From FEN-299 sp963717945 (lineage in GTDB: Bacteria > Acidobacteriota > Vicinamibacteria > Vicinamibacterales > Fen-181), in assembly GCA_963717945.1 (NCBI GenBank), contig CAVQXT010000007.1:1116001-1180000 (forward strand): a DNA stretch of 64,000 bases. Reading direction: 5' to 3'. A program made the position numbers and the translations under genes. The notes under the pieces were generated by a model. It searched no databases, had not been told where the DNA came from, and saw nothing but the letters and a program-made list of their open reading frames with translations. This document shows, in pieces, positions 44,567 through 54,756 of this stretch (its first letter is position 1; each line of letters begins with the position of its first letter).

Positions 44567-45411
44567 GCGGACTCGCCCGCAACCGGCGCCGGCGGCTGGT
44601 CAACGTGGTGATGCTGGGCATGACGGCGGTGTTCACGCTGCTCAGCATTTCGGTGCTCTTCTTCGTCCTCGGGTACCTGGTCGTCAAGGGCGGCCGGTCG
44701 CTCAACCTCGCGTTCTTCACCGCCTTGCCGAAGCCGACGGGGGAAACCGGCGGCGGGATGGCCAACGCGCTGGTCGGCAGCGCCAAGATGCTCGGTATCG
44801 CGGCCCTCACCGGCCTGCCGGTCGGCCTGATGGCCGGTCTCTATCTGAGCGAGTTCTCCGGTCGCGCCATGGCGCACGCCGTGCGCTACGCGGCGGACCT
44901 GCTGAACGGCATGCCGTCGATCGTGATTGGGATCTTCATCTATACGCTCATCGTGCTGCCGATGAAGCAGTTCTCGACGCTGGCCGGCGGCGTGGCGCTC
45001 GGCGTGATGATGATTCCGATCATGACTCGCAGCGCCGAGGAGTTCCTGCTCGCCGTGCCGCGGTCGCTGCGCGACGCCTCGCTCGCTCTGGGCGCCTCGC
45101 GCACGGCGACGATCGTCCGCGTCGTGCTGCCGGCGGCCAGCCGCGGCATCGTGACGGCGGCGATGCTGGGGCTGGCGCGCGTGGCGGGCGAGACCGCTCC
45201 GCTCCTGTTCACGGCGCTCGGCAACATGTATTGGAGCCCGGGGATCCTCAAGCCGAGCGCCTCGCTGCCGGTGATGATCTTCAACTACGCCACCTCGCCC
45301 TACGACGACTGGCACCGCCAGGCCTGGGCCGCCGGCCTCGTGCTCCTGACGCTCGTGCTGGCCGCCAACGTGGGCGCTCGGACGCTCCTCGGCGGCAAGC
45401 CGCAGAACTAG
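44563..45411 (+). CDS. pstA: phosphate ABC transporter permease PstA
   Basis: This encodes 282 residues from ATG 44563. It has six hydrophobic helices and the EAA-type loop PRSLRDASLALGASRTATIVRVVLP. The MPSIVIGIFIYTLIVLP segment is typical of PstA. It pairs with PstC1. No substrate-binding protein is encoded between this gene and the next promoter. Confidence 0.93.
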   Translation: MSGLARNRRRRLVNVVMLGMTAVFTLLSISVLFFVLGYLVVKGGRSLNLAFFTALPKPTGETGGGMANALVGSAKMLGIAALTGLPVGLMAGLYLSEFSGRAMAHAVRYAADLLNGMPSIVIGIFIYTLIVLPMKQFSTLAGGVALGVMMIPIMTRSAEEFLLAVPRSLRDASLALGASRTATIVRVVLPAASRGIVTAAMLGLARVAGETAPLLFTALGNMYWSPGILKPSASLPVMIFNYATSPYDDWHRQAWAAGLVLLTLVLAANVGARTLLGGKPQN

Positions 45412-45456
45412 CCGTAAGTCCGCCGTTACACGGCTGTTACACCACCCCTACATGTA
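45412..45456 (+). promoter_or_regulatory. PHO-box array for phoU fusion-pst2-ppk2 operon
   Basis: Heptamers CGTAAGT, CGTTACA, TGTTACA and CCCTACA start at 45413, 45424, 45435 and 45446, 11 bases apart. The -10 is ambiguous; CATGTA at 45451-45456 lies nine bases after the third heptamer. The array is close to the E. coli TGTCATA form. Confidence 0.65.
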
Positions 45457-45534
45457 GTGCGCGTCCGGTGCGCGCCCGATACTGCTTGTGTTGTCTGCCT
45501 CGAATGAGGTAGAGAATTGGCGGGGGTATTGAGC

Positions 45535-46662
45535 GTGACGACACCACCCACGCCGCATCTGGAGGCGCTCCTCCAGCATGACATCGACGTGATCCGGCAG
45601 AAGTTGCTGGAAATGGCAGACCTGGACGAGCGGGCCCTGAACCGGGCGCTCCAGGCCTTTCTGAAGGCCGACCGCCAGATGGCCTACTCGGTCATCTTGC
45701 GTGACCAGGACGTGGACGCCTACGAGACGGAAGTGGACCGGCTCTGCACCGAGTTCATCCTCCGCCACCAGCCCGCTGCCGCGTCCCTGCGTTTCGTCTA
45801 TGCGGCCAGCAAGATCGTCGGGGCGCTCGAGCGCATCGGTGACTACGCCGAGAGCATCGCCCGGCAAGTGCTGTTGGCGCCGGCGTTGCCATACAACGTA
45901 CCCACCGATCTGTACATCGAGATCGCCGGCCTCGCGATCCCGATGATGCACAATGCGATTCGGGCGTTCCTCGACAAGAACCCCGACCTGGCCCGCGCGA
46001 CGATGGCGGCCGAGCCCCGTGTCAACGAGGTCCGCGACGCGATCAACGCGCAACTGGTGGACTGGCGCGGGGAGGGCCGGGTGCCCATCGACGCGCTGCC
46101 GCCGATGATCACGGTGGCCCGGCGGTTCGAGCGCGTGTCGGACCAGGCGACCAACATCTGCGAGGAGGCCGTCTATTTCGCGACCGGGGAGTATCAGCGC
46201 CACCGGCTGCGGGAAGGTTTCAGGGTGCTGTTCGTCGACGAGTCGAACAACTGCCTGAGCCAGATGGCCGAGGCCATCGCCAATCACCTGGCCCCCAAGC
46301 GGTTCACGTTCGCGAGCGCCGGGGTCGTGGCGGGGGCCGTCGATCCCCAGACGATCCAGTTCCTCGCGGGCAAGGGGATCGACGCCTCGCACCACCGCGG
46401 GAAGGCGATCGGGGAGATCCCAGACCTCGCCCAGCTCCAGGTCATCGTGGCGCTGAACGAAGGGGCCCAGTGCGCGCTGCCGCGGCGGCCCTCGAAGACG
46501 CTCGGCATCGACTGGTACGTGCTCGATCCGTCGAAGCAGCGTGGAACGCCGGCCGGGATGAAGGGCGCGTATGAAGGGGCGTTCGACTCGCTGTCGTCCC
46601 ACATCAGAGACCTCGTGCAAGCCATCCTGGATGATCCGACCAATGAACCAGCCCAGAAGTGA
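45535..46662 (+). CDS. PhoU fused to inactive phosphatase/ArsC-like domain
   Basis: This encodes 375 residues from GTG 45535, with GGGGG eight bases upstream; TTG codons at 45517 and 45529 are alternatives. Residues 10-220 are PhoU with both metal-binding motifs (LERIGDYAESIA and FERVSDQATNICE). Residues 229-375 match the low-molecular-weight tyrosine phosphatase/arsenate reductase fold (VLFV, then SQMAEAIANHL). In the CX5R loop the nucleophile Cys is D235 and the Arg is L241, while C240 remains, so catalysis is not expected. The domain may bind phosphate, arsenate or a protein. It heads the second pst operon. Confidence 0.88.
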   Translation: MTTPPTPHLEALLQHDIDVIRQKLLEMADLDERALNRALQAFLKADRQMAYSVILRDQDVDAYETEVDRLCTEFILRHQPAAASLRFVYAASKIVGALERIGDYAESIARQVLLAPALPYNVPTDLYIEIAGLAIPMMHNAIRAFLDKNPDLARATMAAEPRVNEVRDAINAQLVDWRGEGRVPIDALPPMITVARRFERVSDQATNICEEAVYFATGEYQRHRLREGFRVLFVDESNNCLSQMAEAIANHLAPKRFTFASAGVVAGAVDPQTIQFLAGKGIDASHHRGKAIGEIPDLAQLQVIVALNEGAQCALPRRPSKTLGIDWYVLDPSKQRGTPAGMKGAYEGAFDSLSSHIRDLVQAILDDPTNEPAQK

Positions 46663-47569
46663 CGTGCGTATCCGAATCGGCCTGGCTGTCACGGCGATGG
46701 CCGCGGTAGTGCTGGCCGTGGCGCCCGCCGGCTGCTCGCGCGGAGCCAGGCCGCCCGCCAGGACGGTGATCCAGAACTCCGGGTCCGACACGATGGTGAA
46801 CCTGGCGCAAGCCTGGGCCGAGGAATACGCGAAGGTGGACCCGTCGGTCTCCGTCGAAGTGTCCGGTGGCGGATCGGGTACCGGCATCGCGGCGCTGATC
46901 GAGGGAACGGTGGACATCGCCAACTGCAGCCGGAGGTTCGAGCCGCAGGAAGTGGAACTGGCGCGCAAGAACCGCGGGAAGGAGCCGCGCGAGCTCGTGG
47001 TCGGCCACGACGCCCTGGCGGTGTACGTGAACCGGAGCAACCCGCTCGAGGAGATCACGCTGGCGCAACTCGGCGACATCTATGGCGAGAACGGGAAGGT
47101 CACCAAGTGGTCGGACCTGGGCGTCAGGATGCCGGCCGGCGCCGACGAGATCATCCGGGTGAGCCGCCAGTCGAATTCCGGGACGTACGTCTATTTCCGC
47201 GAAGCCATCCTGGGCAGAGGACGCGACTTCAAGCTCGGTTCGCGCGACATGCACGGCTCGAAGGACGTCGTCGAGCTGGTGTCGAAGACGCCGCAGGCGA
47301 TCGGCTACAGCGGGATGGGCTATGCCACACCCGAGGTCAAGATGCTGCGGGTGGCGAAGACGGCGGGAGACCGGTTCTACGCGCCGACGGTGGAGAACGC
47401 GCTCAACCACACCTACCCGGTCTCCCGGGAGCTGTTCATGTACACGATCGGGGAGCCCGCCGGGGCCGCGAAGCACTACCTCGACTGGGTGTTGTCGCCG
47501 GCGGGCCAGGCGATCGTCGTCAGGAGCGGATACGTGCCGCTGGCCCCGGCCGCGGCGCCGGCCCGGTGA
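46643..47569 (+). CDS. pstS: phosphate-binding lipoprotein PstS2
   Basis: This encodes 308 residues from ATG 46643, overlapping the previous gene by 20 bases. A lipobox (VAPAGC) gives a lipidated Cys near residue 31. Conserved PstS elements are SGSDTM, GGGSGTGIAALIEGTVDIANCSR and SRQSNSGTYVYF, which line the phosphate site. It is anchored in the membrane, unlike PstS1, and feeds the adjacent permeases. Confidence 0.9.
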   Translation: MNQPRSDVRIRIGLAVTAMAAVVLAVAPAGCSRGARPPARTVIQNSGSDTMVNLAQAWAEEYAKVDPSVSVEVSGGGSGTGIAALIEGTVDIANCSRRFEPQEVELARKNRGKEPRELVVGHDALAVYVNRSNPLEEITLAQLGDIYGENGKVTKWSDLGVRMPAGADEIIRVSRQSNSGTYVYFREAILGRGRDFKLGSRDMHGSKDVVELVSKTPQAIGYSGMGYATPEVKMLRVAKTAGDRFYAPTVENALNHTYPVSRELFMYTIGEPAGAAKHYLDWVLSPAGQAIVVRSGYVPLAPAAAPAR

Positions 47570-47622
47570 GCCCGGGCCGGGCAGACTGTTGACCGCGCCG
47601 GCCCGGGCTGGCGCAGAGGGGC

Positions 47623-48525
47623 GTGATTGAGGTGCAGGAGCGACGAGCCTGGGCGCGCATCGTCGAGCGGGGCATCGAGGCGCTGATCCGCCTGTGCGGC
47701 TTCAGTGCCATCCTGTTCGTGTTCGGGATCTTCTTCTTCGTATTCAGGGAGGGCGCGGGCTTCCTGTTCCGCGGGTTCAACCCCTGGGAGTTCTTCACCA
47801 GCATCGAGTGGTACCCGACCTCGGAGAGCCACGTCCGCTACGGCGTGGCCGCGCTCATCGCCGGGACCGCGAGCGTGACGGCGCTCGCCATGGCGATCGC
47901 CGTGCCGTTCGGCGTCGGCGCGGCCATCTTCGTGTCCGAGTTCTGCGGGCCGCGGATGAAGGAGACGCTCAAGGTCGTCATCGAGCTGCTGGCGGCGATT
48001 CCGTCGGTGGTCTGGGGGTTCATCGGGCTGACGGTGATGAGCCCCCTCATCATGCGGCTCTTCCACGTGCCGATCGGCCTCAACGTGCTCAACGGCGGCG
48101 TCATCCTCGCGCTGATGAGCGTCCCGATCATCGTGTCGATCGGGGAGGACGCGCTGAGGGCGGTGCCCGATTCCTACCGCGAGGCGGCCCTGGCGCTGGG
48201 CGTGACGAGGTGGCAGCTGATCTACCGGGTGCTGCTGCCCGGCGCGCGGAACGGGCTGCTCGCTGCGGTGCTGCTCGGCGTGGGCCGCGCGGTCGGCGAA
48301 ACGATGGCCGTGCTGATGGCGACCGGCCACGCGGTGAAGATTCCGACCAGCGTAATGGACTCCGTGCGGACGCTCACGGCGACCATCGCGGCCGAGCTCG
48401 GCGAGGCGCCGGTGCACTCGGATCACTACCAGGTGTTGTTTATCATCGGGATCCTGCTGTTCACCATCACGTTCGTCGTCAACCTGACGGCCGACCTCGT
48501 GGTTCGGGGCGTGCGGGGCCGATGA
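47623..48525 (+). CDS. pstC: phosphate ABC transporter permease PstC2
   Basis: This encodes 300 residues from GTG 47623. Six membrane helices and the coupling loop DSYREAALALGVTRWQLIYRVLLPGA are intact. It shares the layout of PstC1 but is clearly diverged. It works with PstA2 and the unusual ATPase pair encoded downstream. Confidence 0.92.
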   Translation: MIEVQERRAWARIVERGIEALIRLCGFSAILFVFGIFFFVFREGAGFLFRGFNPWEFFTSIEWYPTSESHVRYGVAALIAGTASVTALAMAIAVPFGVGAAIFVSEFCGPRMKETLKVVIELLAAIPSVVWGFIGLTVMSPLIMRLFHVPIGLNVLNGGVILALMSVPIIVSIGEDALRAVPDSYREAALALGVTRWQLIYRVLLPGARNGLLAAVLLGVGRAVGETMAVLMATGHAVKIPTSVMDSVRTLTATIAAELGEAPVHSDHYQVLFIIGILLFTITFVVNLTADLVVRGVRGR

Positions 48526-48554
48526 CCGCGCGCCTGTCCAGTCGCTAGACCACT

Positions 48555-49435
<881 letters not shown>

Positions 49436-49439
<4 letters not shown>

Positions 49440-50197
49440 GCGCCGGACCGATGGTGGAAGTCGCCGGCCTGCGGGTCCGGTACGGCGCGCGCGAGGCGCT
49501 GAAGGGCGTGTCCTTCGACGTCCGGCGCCACGAGGTGCTGGGCATCGTCGGGCCGGCGCAGTCGGGGAAGACGACGCTGCTCCGCACCATCAACCGCACG
49601 ATCGACGACACGCCTGCGGCGGTGGTGACGGGCACGGTGAAGGTGGACGGTCAGGATGTGCGGCGGATCGGCGACGTCTCCGCCCTCCGGCGCAAGATCG
49701 GCATGGTGGCGCCGCTGCCGGTGGGCCTGCCGATGTCGATCTACGACAACGTGGCGTTCGCCCCGCGGATGGCCGGCATCCGCGACCGCGGCGACCTCGA
49801 GGCGCGGGTCGAGCGCTGCCTCCGCCAGGCGGCGTTGTGGGACGAGGTGAAGGACCGCCTCGACAGCCTCGGCACGAAGCTCTCCGGCGGTCAGCAGCAG
49901 CGTCTGACCATCGCGAGGGCGCTCTCGCACGACCCCGAGATCCTCTGCCTCGACGAGTTCTCGATCGCGATCGACCCGGTGACGACCATGCGCATCGAGG
50001 ACGTGCTGAAGGAGCTGCGGGACCATATCACGGTGATCCTGGTGACGAATCTCGTCCAGCAGGCGCGTCGCATCGCTGACCGCACCGCCTTCCTCTACAA
50101 CGGCGAGTTGGTGGAGATCGGCCGGACGGACGTCATCTTCTCGGACGCGCCGGCGAATCGGCGGACTTACGACTACGTGAACGGGATCTTCGGATGA
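49436..50197 (+). CDS. PstB-like ATPase with degenerate Q- and H-loops
   Basis: This encodes 253 residues from GTG 49436, overlapping pstA2. Walker A GPAQSGKT (39-46) and signature LSGGQ (149-153) are intact, and Walker B ILCLDE keeps D and E. The Q-loop Gln is P93 (MVAPLP in place of MVFQKP), the H-loop His is N205 (VTNLVQQA in place of VTHNMQQA), and the Pro after Walker B is F175. As a homodimer it should hydrolyse ATP poorly. It overlaps the next ATPase by four bases, so the two are made together and probably form a heterodimer. Confidence 0.9.
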
Positions 50198-50973
50198 GCG
50201 ACCCAGCGGCGGCCCACAGCATCGAGACCAGGGCGCTCAACCTGTGGTACGGGAGCTTCCAGGCTCTGACCGACATCACCCTGTCCGTTCATCACGGGCA
50301 GGTGACGGCGCTGATCGGGCCGTCGGGCTGCGGCAAGACCACGCTGTTGCGGTGCTTCAACCGGATCAACGAGCGGTACGGCGGGGTGACCACCACCGGC
50401 GAGGTCAGGGTCCTCGGTCAGAACATCTATGCTCAGGAGGTGTCGCTCGTCGAGCTCCGCAAGGCCGTGGGGATGGTCTTCCAGCGGCCCAACCCGCTGC
50501 CGATCTCGGTCTACGAGAACGTGGTGTTCGGTCTCCGCGTGCACGGCGGCTTCGGCCGGCACCGGAGGGCGGTCCTCGACGAGGTCGTGGAGAAGGCTCT
50601 GAGCGAAGTGTCGCTCTGGGACGACCTGAAGGACCGGCTGAACACGCGCGCGACGACGCTCCAGCTCGAACAGCAGCAGAAGCTGTGCATTGCGCGTCTG
50701 CTGCCGCTCAAGCCGGAGGTCATCCTGATGGACGAGCCCTGCTCCGCGCTCGACGCGGAGGCGACGCTGGCCGTCGAGGAGTTGATGGCCACGCTCGCGG
50801 GGCGCTACACGATCCTGATCGTCACGCACAACATGGCGCAGGCGAGGAGGGTCAGCCAGGAGTGCGCGTTCATGCTCCTCGGCGAGCTGGTCGAGGTGGC
50901 GAGGACCGAGGACCTGTTCCTCACCCCCCGGGACGCGCGGACCGCGGACTATATCGAGGGGCGCTACGGTTAA
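50194..50973 (+). CDS. PstB-like ATPase with degenerate signature motif
   Basis: This encodes 259 residues from ATG 50194. Walker A GPSGCGKT (42-49), Q97 in MVFQRPN, Walker B ILMDEP with E181 and H212 in VTHNMAQA are canonical. The signature is LQLEQ (156-160) in place of LSGGQ, followed by a normal QQKLCIAR. Its own signature cannot complete an ATP site, but its Walker face can be completed by the LSGGQ of the neighbour. It is the complementary half of the ATPase encoded before it. Confidence 0.9.
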   Translation: MSDPAAAHSIETRALNLWYGSFQALTDITLSVHHGQVTALIGPSGCGKTTLLRCFNRINERYGGVTTTGEVRVLGQNIYAQEVSLVELRKAVGMVFQRPNPLPISVYENVVFGLRVHGGFGRHRRAVLDEVVEKALSEVSLWDDLKDRLNTRATTLQLEQQQKLCIARLLPLKPEVILMDEPCSALDAEATLAVEELMATLAGRYTILIVTHNMAQARRVSQECAFMLLGELVEVARTEDLFLTPRDARTADYIEGRYG

Positions 50974-51036
50974 ACTGAAGGAGGGGCGGACAGGGGCGCG
51001 GCCGTCTCTTTGAGTCCGCCGCCGCGGAGGGTGGAG

Positions 51037-51939
51037 ATGAAGCTCAACGCCGACCGGTTCCTCGTCAATCCCGGTTCGAAGGTCCGCCTTCGCCGGTTCG
51101 ATCCCGCCGACACCCGGCCGTTCTCGGCGAGAGAGCAGGTGGACGGCCGGCTCGCCAAGGATGTCGTCCGCCTGTCCCGCCTGCAGGAACGGCTCTATGC
51201 CGAGCAGCGGTGGGCGCTGCTGATCGTCTTCCAGGCCATGGACGCGGCGGGCAAGGACAGCGTCATCAAGCACGTCATGAGCGGCCTCAACCCGCAGGGG
51301 ACGACGGTGGCCTCGTTCAAGGCGCCGTCCGCCCGCGAGCTCGCGCACGATTTTCTTTGGCGGGTGAACGGCGAGCTGCCCGAGCGAGGCGCGATCGGCG
51401 TCTTCAACCGATCGCACTACGAGGAGGTGCTCGTGGTCCGCGTGCACCCGGAACTGCTCGACAAGGAGCGGCTGCCCTCGGATCTGGTGACCGGGAAGGT
51501 CTGGGAGCAGCGGTACGAGGACATCAACGCCTTCGAGCGTCACCTGGCCCGGAGCGGAACAGTCATCCGGAAGTTCTTCCTGCACGTCTCGAAGGACGAA
51601 CAGCGCCGCCGTTTCCTGGAGCGCCTGGACGACCCGGCCAAGAACTGGAAGTTCTCGGCCGCGGACGCGCACGAACGGGACCGGTGGGGCGACTATATGG
51701 CGGCGTACGAAGAGATGCTGGCGGCGACCAGCACGAAACACGCGCCGTGGTACGTCATCCCGGCGGACCACAAGTGGTTCACCCACCTGACCGTCGCCGG
51801 GATCATCATCGAGGCGCTCGAGGGCCTCGGCCTCGCGTTCCCGAAGACCGACGCCGCGCAGGTCCGGGAGCTGCGTCTCGCGCGGCGTCATCTCGGAGGC
51901 CGCGCCGCCAGTCGCGGAGCCGGCCCGCGCGATCGGTAA
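51037..51939 (+). CDS. ppk2: polyphosphate kinase 2 family protein
   Basis: This encodes 300 residues from ATG 51037, with CGGAGG seven bases upstream. Walker A-like FQAMDAAGKDS and the lid/Walker B region GVFNRSHYEEVLVVRVHP are those of PPK2, followed by FFLHVSKDEQRRRFLERL. PPK2 moves phosphate between polyphosphate and nucleotides, usually making GTP or ATP. It ends the pst2 operon, joining import to polyphosphate use. Confidence 0.92.
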   Translation: MKLNADRFLVNPGSKVRLRRFDPADTRPFSAREQVDGRLAKDVVRLSRLQERLYAEQRWALLIVFQAMDAAGKDSVIKHVMSGLNPQGTTVASFKAPSARELAHDFLWRVNGELPERGAIGVFNRSHYEEVLVVRVHPELLDKERLPSDLVTGKVWEQRYEDINAFERHLARSGTVIRKFFLHVSKDEQRRRFLERLDDPAKNWKFSAADAHERDRWGDYMAAYEEMLAATSTKHAPWYVIPADHKWFTHLTVAGIIIEALEGLGLAFPKTDAAQVRELRLARRHLGGRAASRGAGPRDR

Positions 51940-51964
51940 CCGGCCGGCGGGGCCGCCGGCCAGG

Positions 51965-52019
51965 TTTTACTTCGCCGAGACACGGCCGACGCGTTCCTGT
52001 CATCGGGGCGCCCTAGTCT
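51965..52019 (+). promoter_or_regulatory. PHO-box array and -10 for glycosyltransferase-PHP genes
   Basis: Heptamers TTTTACT, CGAGACA, CGACGCG and TGTCATC start at 51965, 51976, 51987 and 51998. TAGTCT (52014-52019) follows nine bases later, seven bases before GTG 52027, so the mRNA is likely leaderless. Confidence 0.65.
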
Positions 52020-52026
52020 GGTACCC

Positions 52027-52770
52027 GTGGTGGACCGGATCAGCGTGGTCGTGTGCGCCCACAACGAGGAAGCCTACCTCGCACCCTGCCTGCACGCGCT
52101 GCTGGCACAGACGCGACGGCCGGACGAGATCGTGGTCATCGACAATGCGAGCACCGATCGGACGCGAGAGGTGGCCGAACGCGTGCCCGGCATTCGGGTG
52201 GTCGATGAGCCACGGCTCGGCCTCGTACTCGCCCGCGAGCGCGGACGGGCCTCGACCGGCGGCGAACTGATCGCGTTCCTCGACGCCGACAGCCGCCCGC
52301 CACTGCAATGGCTCGAGCGCGTGGAGCGCAAGTTCCGGCGCGACGCCCACCTGGTGGGCCTGTCCGGCCCGTTTCATTACTACGACTGGGATCGGTCCAG
52401 CCGCGCGCTCATCCGACTCTACGACTACACGCTGGCGCCGATGGTTCACCTGCTCGCGCAGTACGTTCTCCACGTGGGCGCGGTGTTCTACGGGGGCGGC
52501 TACTGCGTGCGTCGCCAGGCGCTGGACGCGATCGGCGGGTTCGACACGAGCATCGAGTTTCACGGCGAGGACACCAACCTCGGGCGCCGGCTGACCGGCG
52601 TCGGCCGCGTGGCCCTGTCGAACACGTGCTGGGTGTACACCTCGGCCAGGCGATACAAGGTCATGGGACGGATGGCGGTGTTCCGCCTCTACGTGCGGAA
52701 CTTCTGGTCCGAGCTGTGGCACCACCGTCCCAAGGACACGACGCACGTCGCGCTGCCCCCATCGGCCTGA
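52027..52770 (+). CDS. glycosyltransferase family 2
   Basis: This encodes 247 residues from GTG 52027. The GT-A nucleotide-sugar fold has SVVVCAHNEEAYLAPCL, EIVVIDNASTDRT, the metal-binding DADS (AFLDADSRPP) and the acceptor-side FHGEDTNLGRRL. A hydrophobic stretch near residues 140-160 suggests membrane association. Under a PHO-box promoter it may build phosphate-free glycolipids or glycans during phosphate shortage. The acceptor is unknown. Confidence 0.85.
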   Translation: MVDRISVVVCAHNEEAYLAPCLHALLAQTRRPDEIVVIDNASTDRTREVAERVPGIRVVDEPRLGLVLARERGRASTGGELIAFLDADSRPPLQWLERVERKFRRDAHLVGLSGPFHYYDWDRSSRALIRLYDYTLAPMVHLLAQYVLHVGAVFYGGGYCVRRQALDAIGGFDTSIEFHGEDTNLGRRLTGVGRVALSNTCWVYTSARRYKVMGRMAVFRLYVRNFWSELWHHRPKDTTHVALPPSA

Positions 52771-52814
52771 TTCCGGCCACGCCCGGCCGACGGGCTTCTA
52801 CCGGGAGCGAGACG

Positions 52815-53927
52815 ATGTCCCATTGCGTTGTCGAGCCGTATCGGGCGGGCTTGACCGGCTACCGGACCGGCGTGTCGCTGCACGCTCACACGAGCTACTC
52901 GAAGGAGTCGCTCGGGTTCCTCCCCGCCTGGATGGAACGGGTGCCGGTGCTCGGACGGCTCTGGGCGCGTGAGCTCGAGCGCCAGCGCGAGGACGGCTGC
53001 GCCTTCGACCTCGCCCGCAGCTTCTGGCGTCCGCCCCTGTGCCCGCGGGTCGTCGTCGGGTCGGAAGCCGAGCAGGTCTCCCGGCGTTTCGGTCTCGACG
53101 CGCTGGTGTCGTTGACCGACCACGACTCGTTCGACGGCCCAATCGCGATGAGGGTGATCGCCGGGCGGGAGGCCCCGCCAGTGTCGCTCGAATGGACCGT
53201 TCATCACCGTGGCGCACGGTTCCATCTCGGCGTTCACAACCTCCCGGTCGGCGTCGCCCGGTCGCAGGCGTCGGCGCTGACGACGGGGCGCGGCGAAGGC
53301 GACCTCGCCGGCCTCCTCGCGCTGTTCGCCAGTTCCCCGTCCACGCTGATCGTCCTCAATCACCCGTTCTGGGACGGCGACGTCAACCATGCGCAGCAGG
53401 ATGCGGCCGTGGAGGCCTTCCTCGGACGCCACCAGTCCTGGATTCACGCCATCGAGCTGAACGGTTACCGGCGCCGGGCCGAGAACGACCTGGCCATGGC
53501 GCTGGCCGAGCGGTGGCGTCTGCCTCTGGTCGCCGGCGGCGATCGCCACGGCCGCGCGCCGAACGCCCTGCTCAATCTCTCGCGCGCCGTCTCGTTCGAC
53601 GAGTTCGTCGAGGACGTTCGTGTCGGCCAGCGCTCGCACATCGTCGTCATGCCCGAGTACGCCGACCAACCGGTCGCCCGCGAATTCGCCGCCCTGGCCG
53701 ACATCCTCGGCACCGACCCGGCTTTGGCCGAGGGACACCGGCACTGGTTCGACCGCGTGGTCCTCGCAGATGAGTCGGGCCGGGAGCGGCCCGTGGCCGA
53801 GGTCTGGAACGGCCGGATCCCCATCTGGCTATCCAGCTTCGTCGGCGTGCTGCGCATGGCAGGCAGCCCGTCGGCACGGCCACTCCTGCGGGCGGCGCTC
53901 TCGACCGGTCAGGTCAGCCTCTTCTGA
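52815..53927 (+). CDS. PHP-domain metal-dependent hydrolase
   Basis: This encodes 370 residues from ATG 52815. PHP metal ligands appear in order: HAHTSYS, SLTDHDS, the H of VLNHPFWDG, the E of AIELNG and GGDRHG. The family includes phosphoesterases and histidinol phosphatase-like enzymes. It follows the glycosyltransferase by 44 bases in the same PHO-box unit, so release of phosphate from an organic ester is a plausible role. No signal peptide is seen. Confidence 0.8.
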   Translation: MSHCVVEPYRAGLTGYRTGVSLHAHTSYSKESLGFLPAWMERVPVLGRLWARELERQREDGCAFDLARSFWRPPLCPRVVVGSEAEQVSRRFGLDALVSLTDHDSFDGPIAMRVIAGREAPPVSLEWTVHHRGARFHLGVHNLPVGVARSQASALTTGRGEGDLAGLLALFASSPSTLIVLNHPFWDGDVNHAQQDAAVEAFLGRHQSWIHAIELNGYRRRAENDLAMALAERWRLPLVAGGDRHGRAPNALLNLSRAVSFDEFVEDVRVGQRSHIVVMPEYADQPVAREFAALADILGTDPALAEGHRHWFDRVVLADESGRERPVAEVWNGRIPIWLSSFVGVLRMAGSPSARPLLRAALSTGQVSLF

Positions 53928-53947
53928 CCGTTCCGATTGTCGGGCGA

Positions 53948-54002
53948 CGAAACGCACAATTGACGACGATGTGAATCGCCCGTAACGCCGCCGCGCTATC
54001 GT
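53948..54002 (+). promoter_or_regulatory. PHO-box array and -10 for orphan response regulator
   Basis: Heptamers CGAAACG, ATTGACG, TGTGAAT and CGTAACG start at 53948, 53959, 53970 and 53981. TATCGT (53997-54002) follows nine bases later. Confidence 0.7.
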
Positions 54003-54020
54003 CGGATGACGGGAGGCGAC

Positions 54021-54734
54021 ATGGCGACGAGGGTGCTCGTGGTGGAAGACGAACGTGACATCGCTCAACTCGTCAAGCACACCCTCGAACACGACGCCGA
54101 CCTGACGGTCGAGACCGTCGAACGGGGCGACGAGGCGCTGCGGTCGGTCGCGGAGGAGATTCCCGCGCTCGTGATCCTGGACCTGAACCTGCCGGTGGTC
54201 GGCGGCTTCGAGGTCTGCCGGATCCTGCGCTCGCGTCCCGCGACCGCGCACGTCCGGATCATCATGCTGACGGCGCGTGCCGCCGAGTCCGACCGCGTGT
54301 CGGGGCTCGAGGTCGGGGCCGACGACTACATCACCAAGCCGTTCAGCCCCCGCGAGCTGGCCGCGCGCGTCAAGGCCGTGCTCAGGCGCGCGCCTCAGTT
54401 GGCGCCGGACGTGTCAGCCATCTACCGGGGCCGCCACCTGGTGGCCGACTTCGAGGCCGTGGCCGTATCGGTCGACGGAGCGCCGGTCCGGCTGACCCGT
54501 CGCGAACTGGACCTGCTGAAGTACCTCGTGCAGAACCGGAACCGCGTGCTGTCGCGCGATCGGCTCCTCGAACGCGTGTGGGGGTACGACCGGAGCGTCG
54601 AAACCCGATCGATCGACGTGCACGTCGGCCGGTTGAGGAGCAAGCTCGGGCCAGCCGGTGAACAGATTGAGACGCTGGTGGGGCTCGGGTACCGCTTCGT
54701 CGACAGCGTCCCGCCGGAGGACGTCGAGCGGTAA
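54021..54734 (+). CDS. OmpR/PhoB-family response regulator (orphan)
   Basis: This encodes 237 residues from ATG 54021, with GGGAGG at 54011-54016; ATG 54006 is less likely. The receiver has D in LVILDLNLPV, T in MLTARAAE and K in YITKPFSP. The winged helix ends SRDRLLERVWGYDRSVETRSIDVHVGRLRSKLG, very like PhoB. No kinase gene is adjacent. With its own PHO-box promoter it is probably a second-tier regulator of the phosphate response. Confidence 0.9.
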   Translation: MATRVLVVEDERDIAQLVKHTLEHDADLTVETVERGDEALRSVAEEIPALVILDLNLPVVGGFEVCRILRSRPATAHVRIIMLTARAAESDRVSGLEVGADDYITKPFSPRELAARVKAVLRRAPQLAPDVSAIYRGRHLVADFEAVAVSVDGAPVRLTRRELDLLKYLVQNRNRVLSRDRLLERVWGYDRSVETRSIDVHVGRLRSKLGPAGEQIETLVGLGYRFVDSVPPEDVER

Positions 54735-54756
54735 GGGGCGCCAGACGGGGGCGGCC

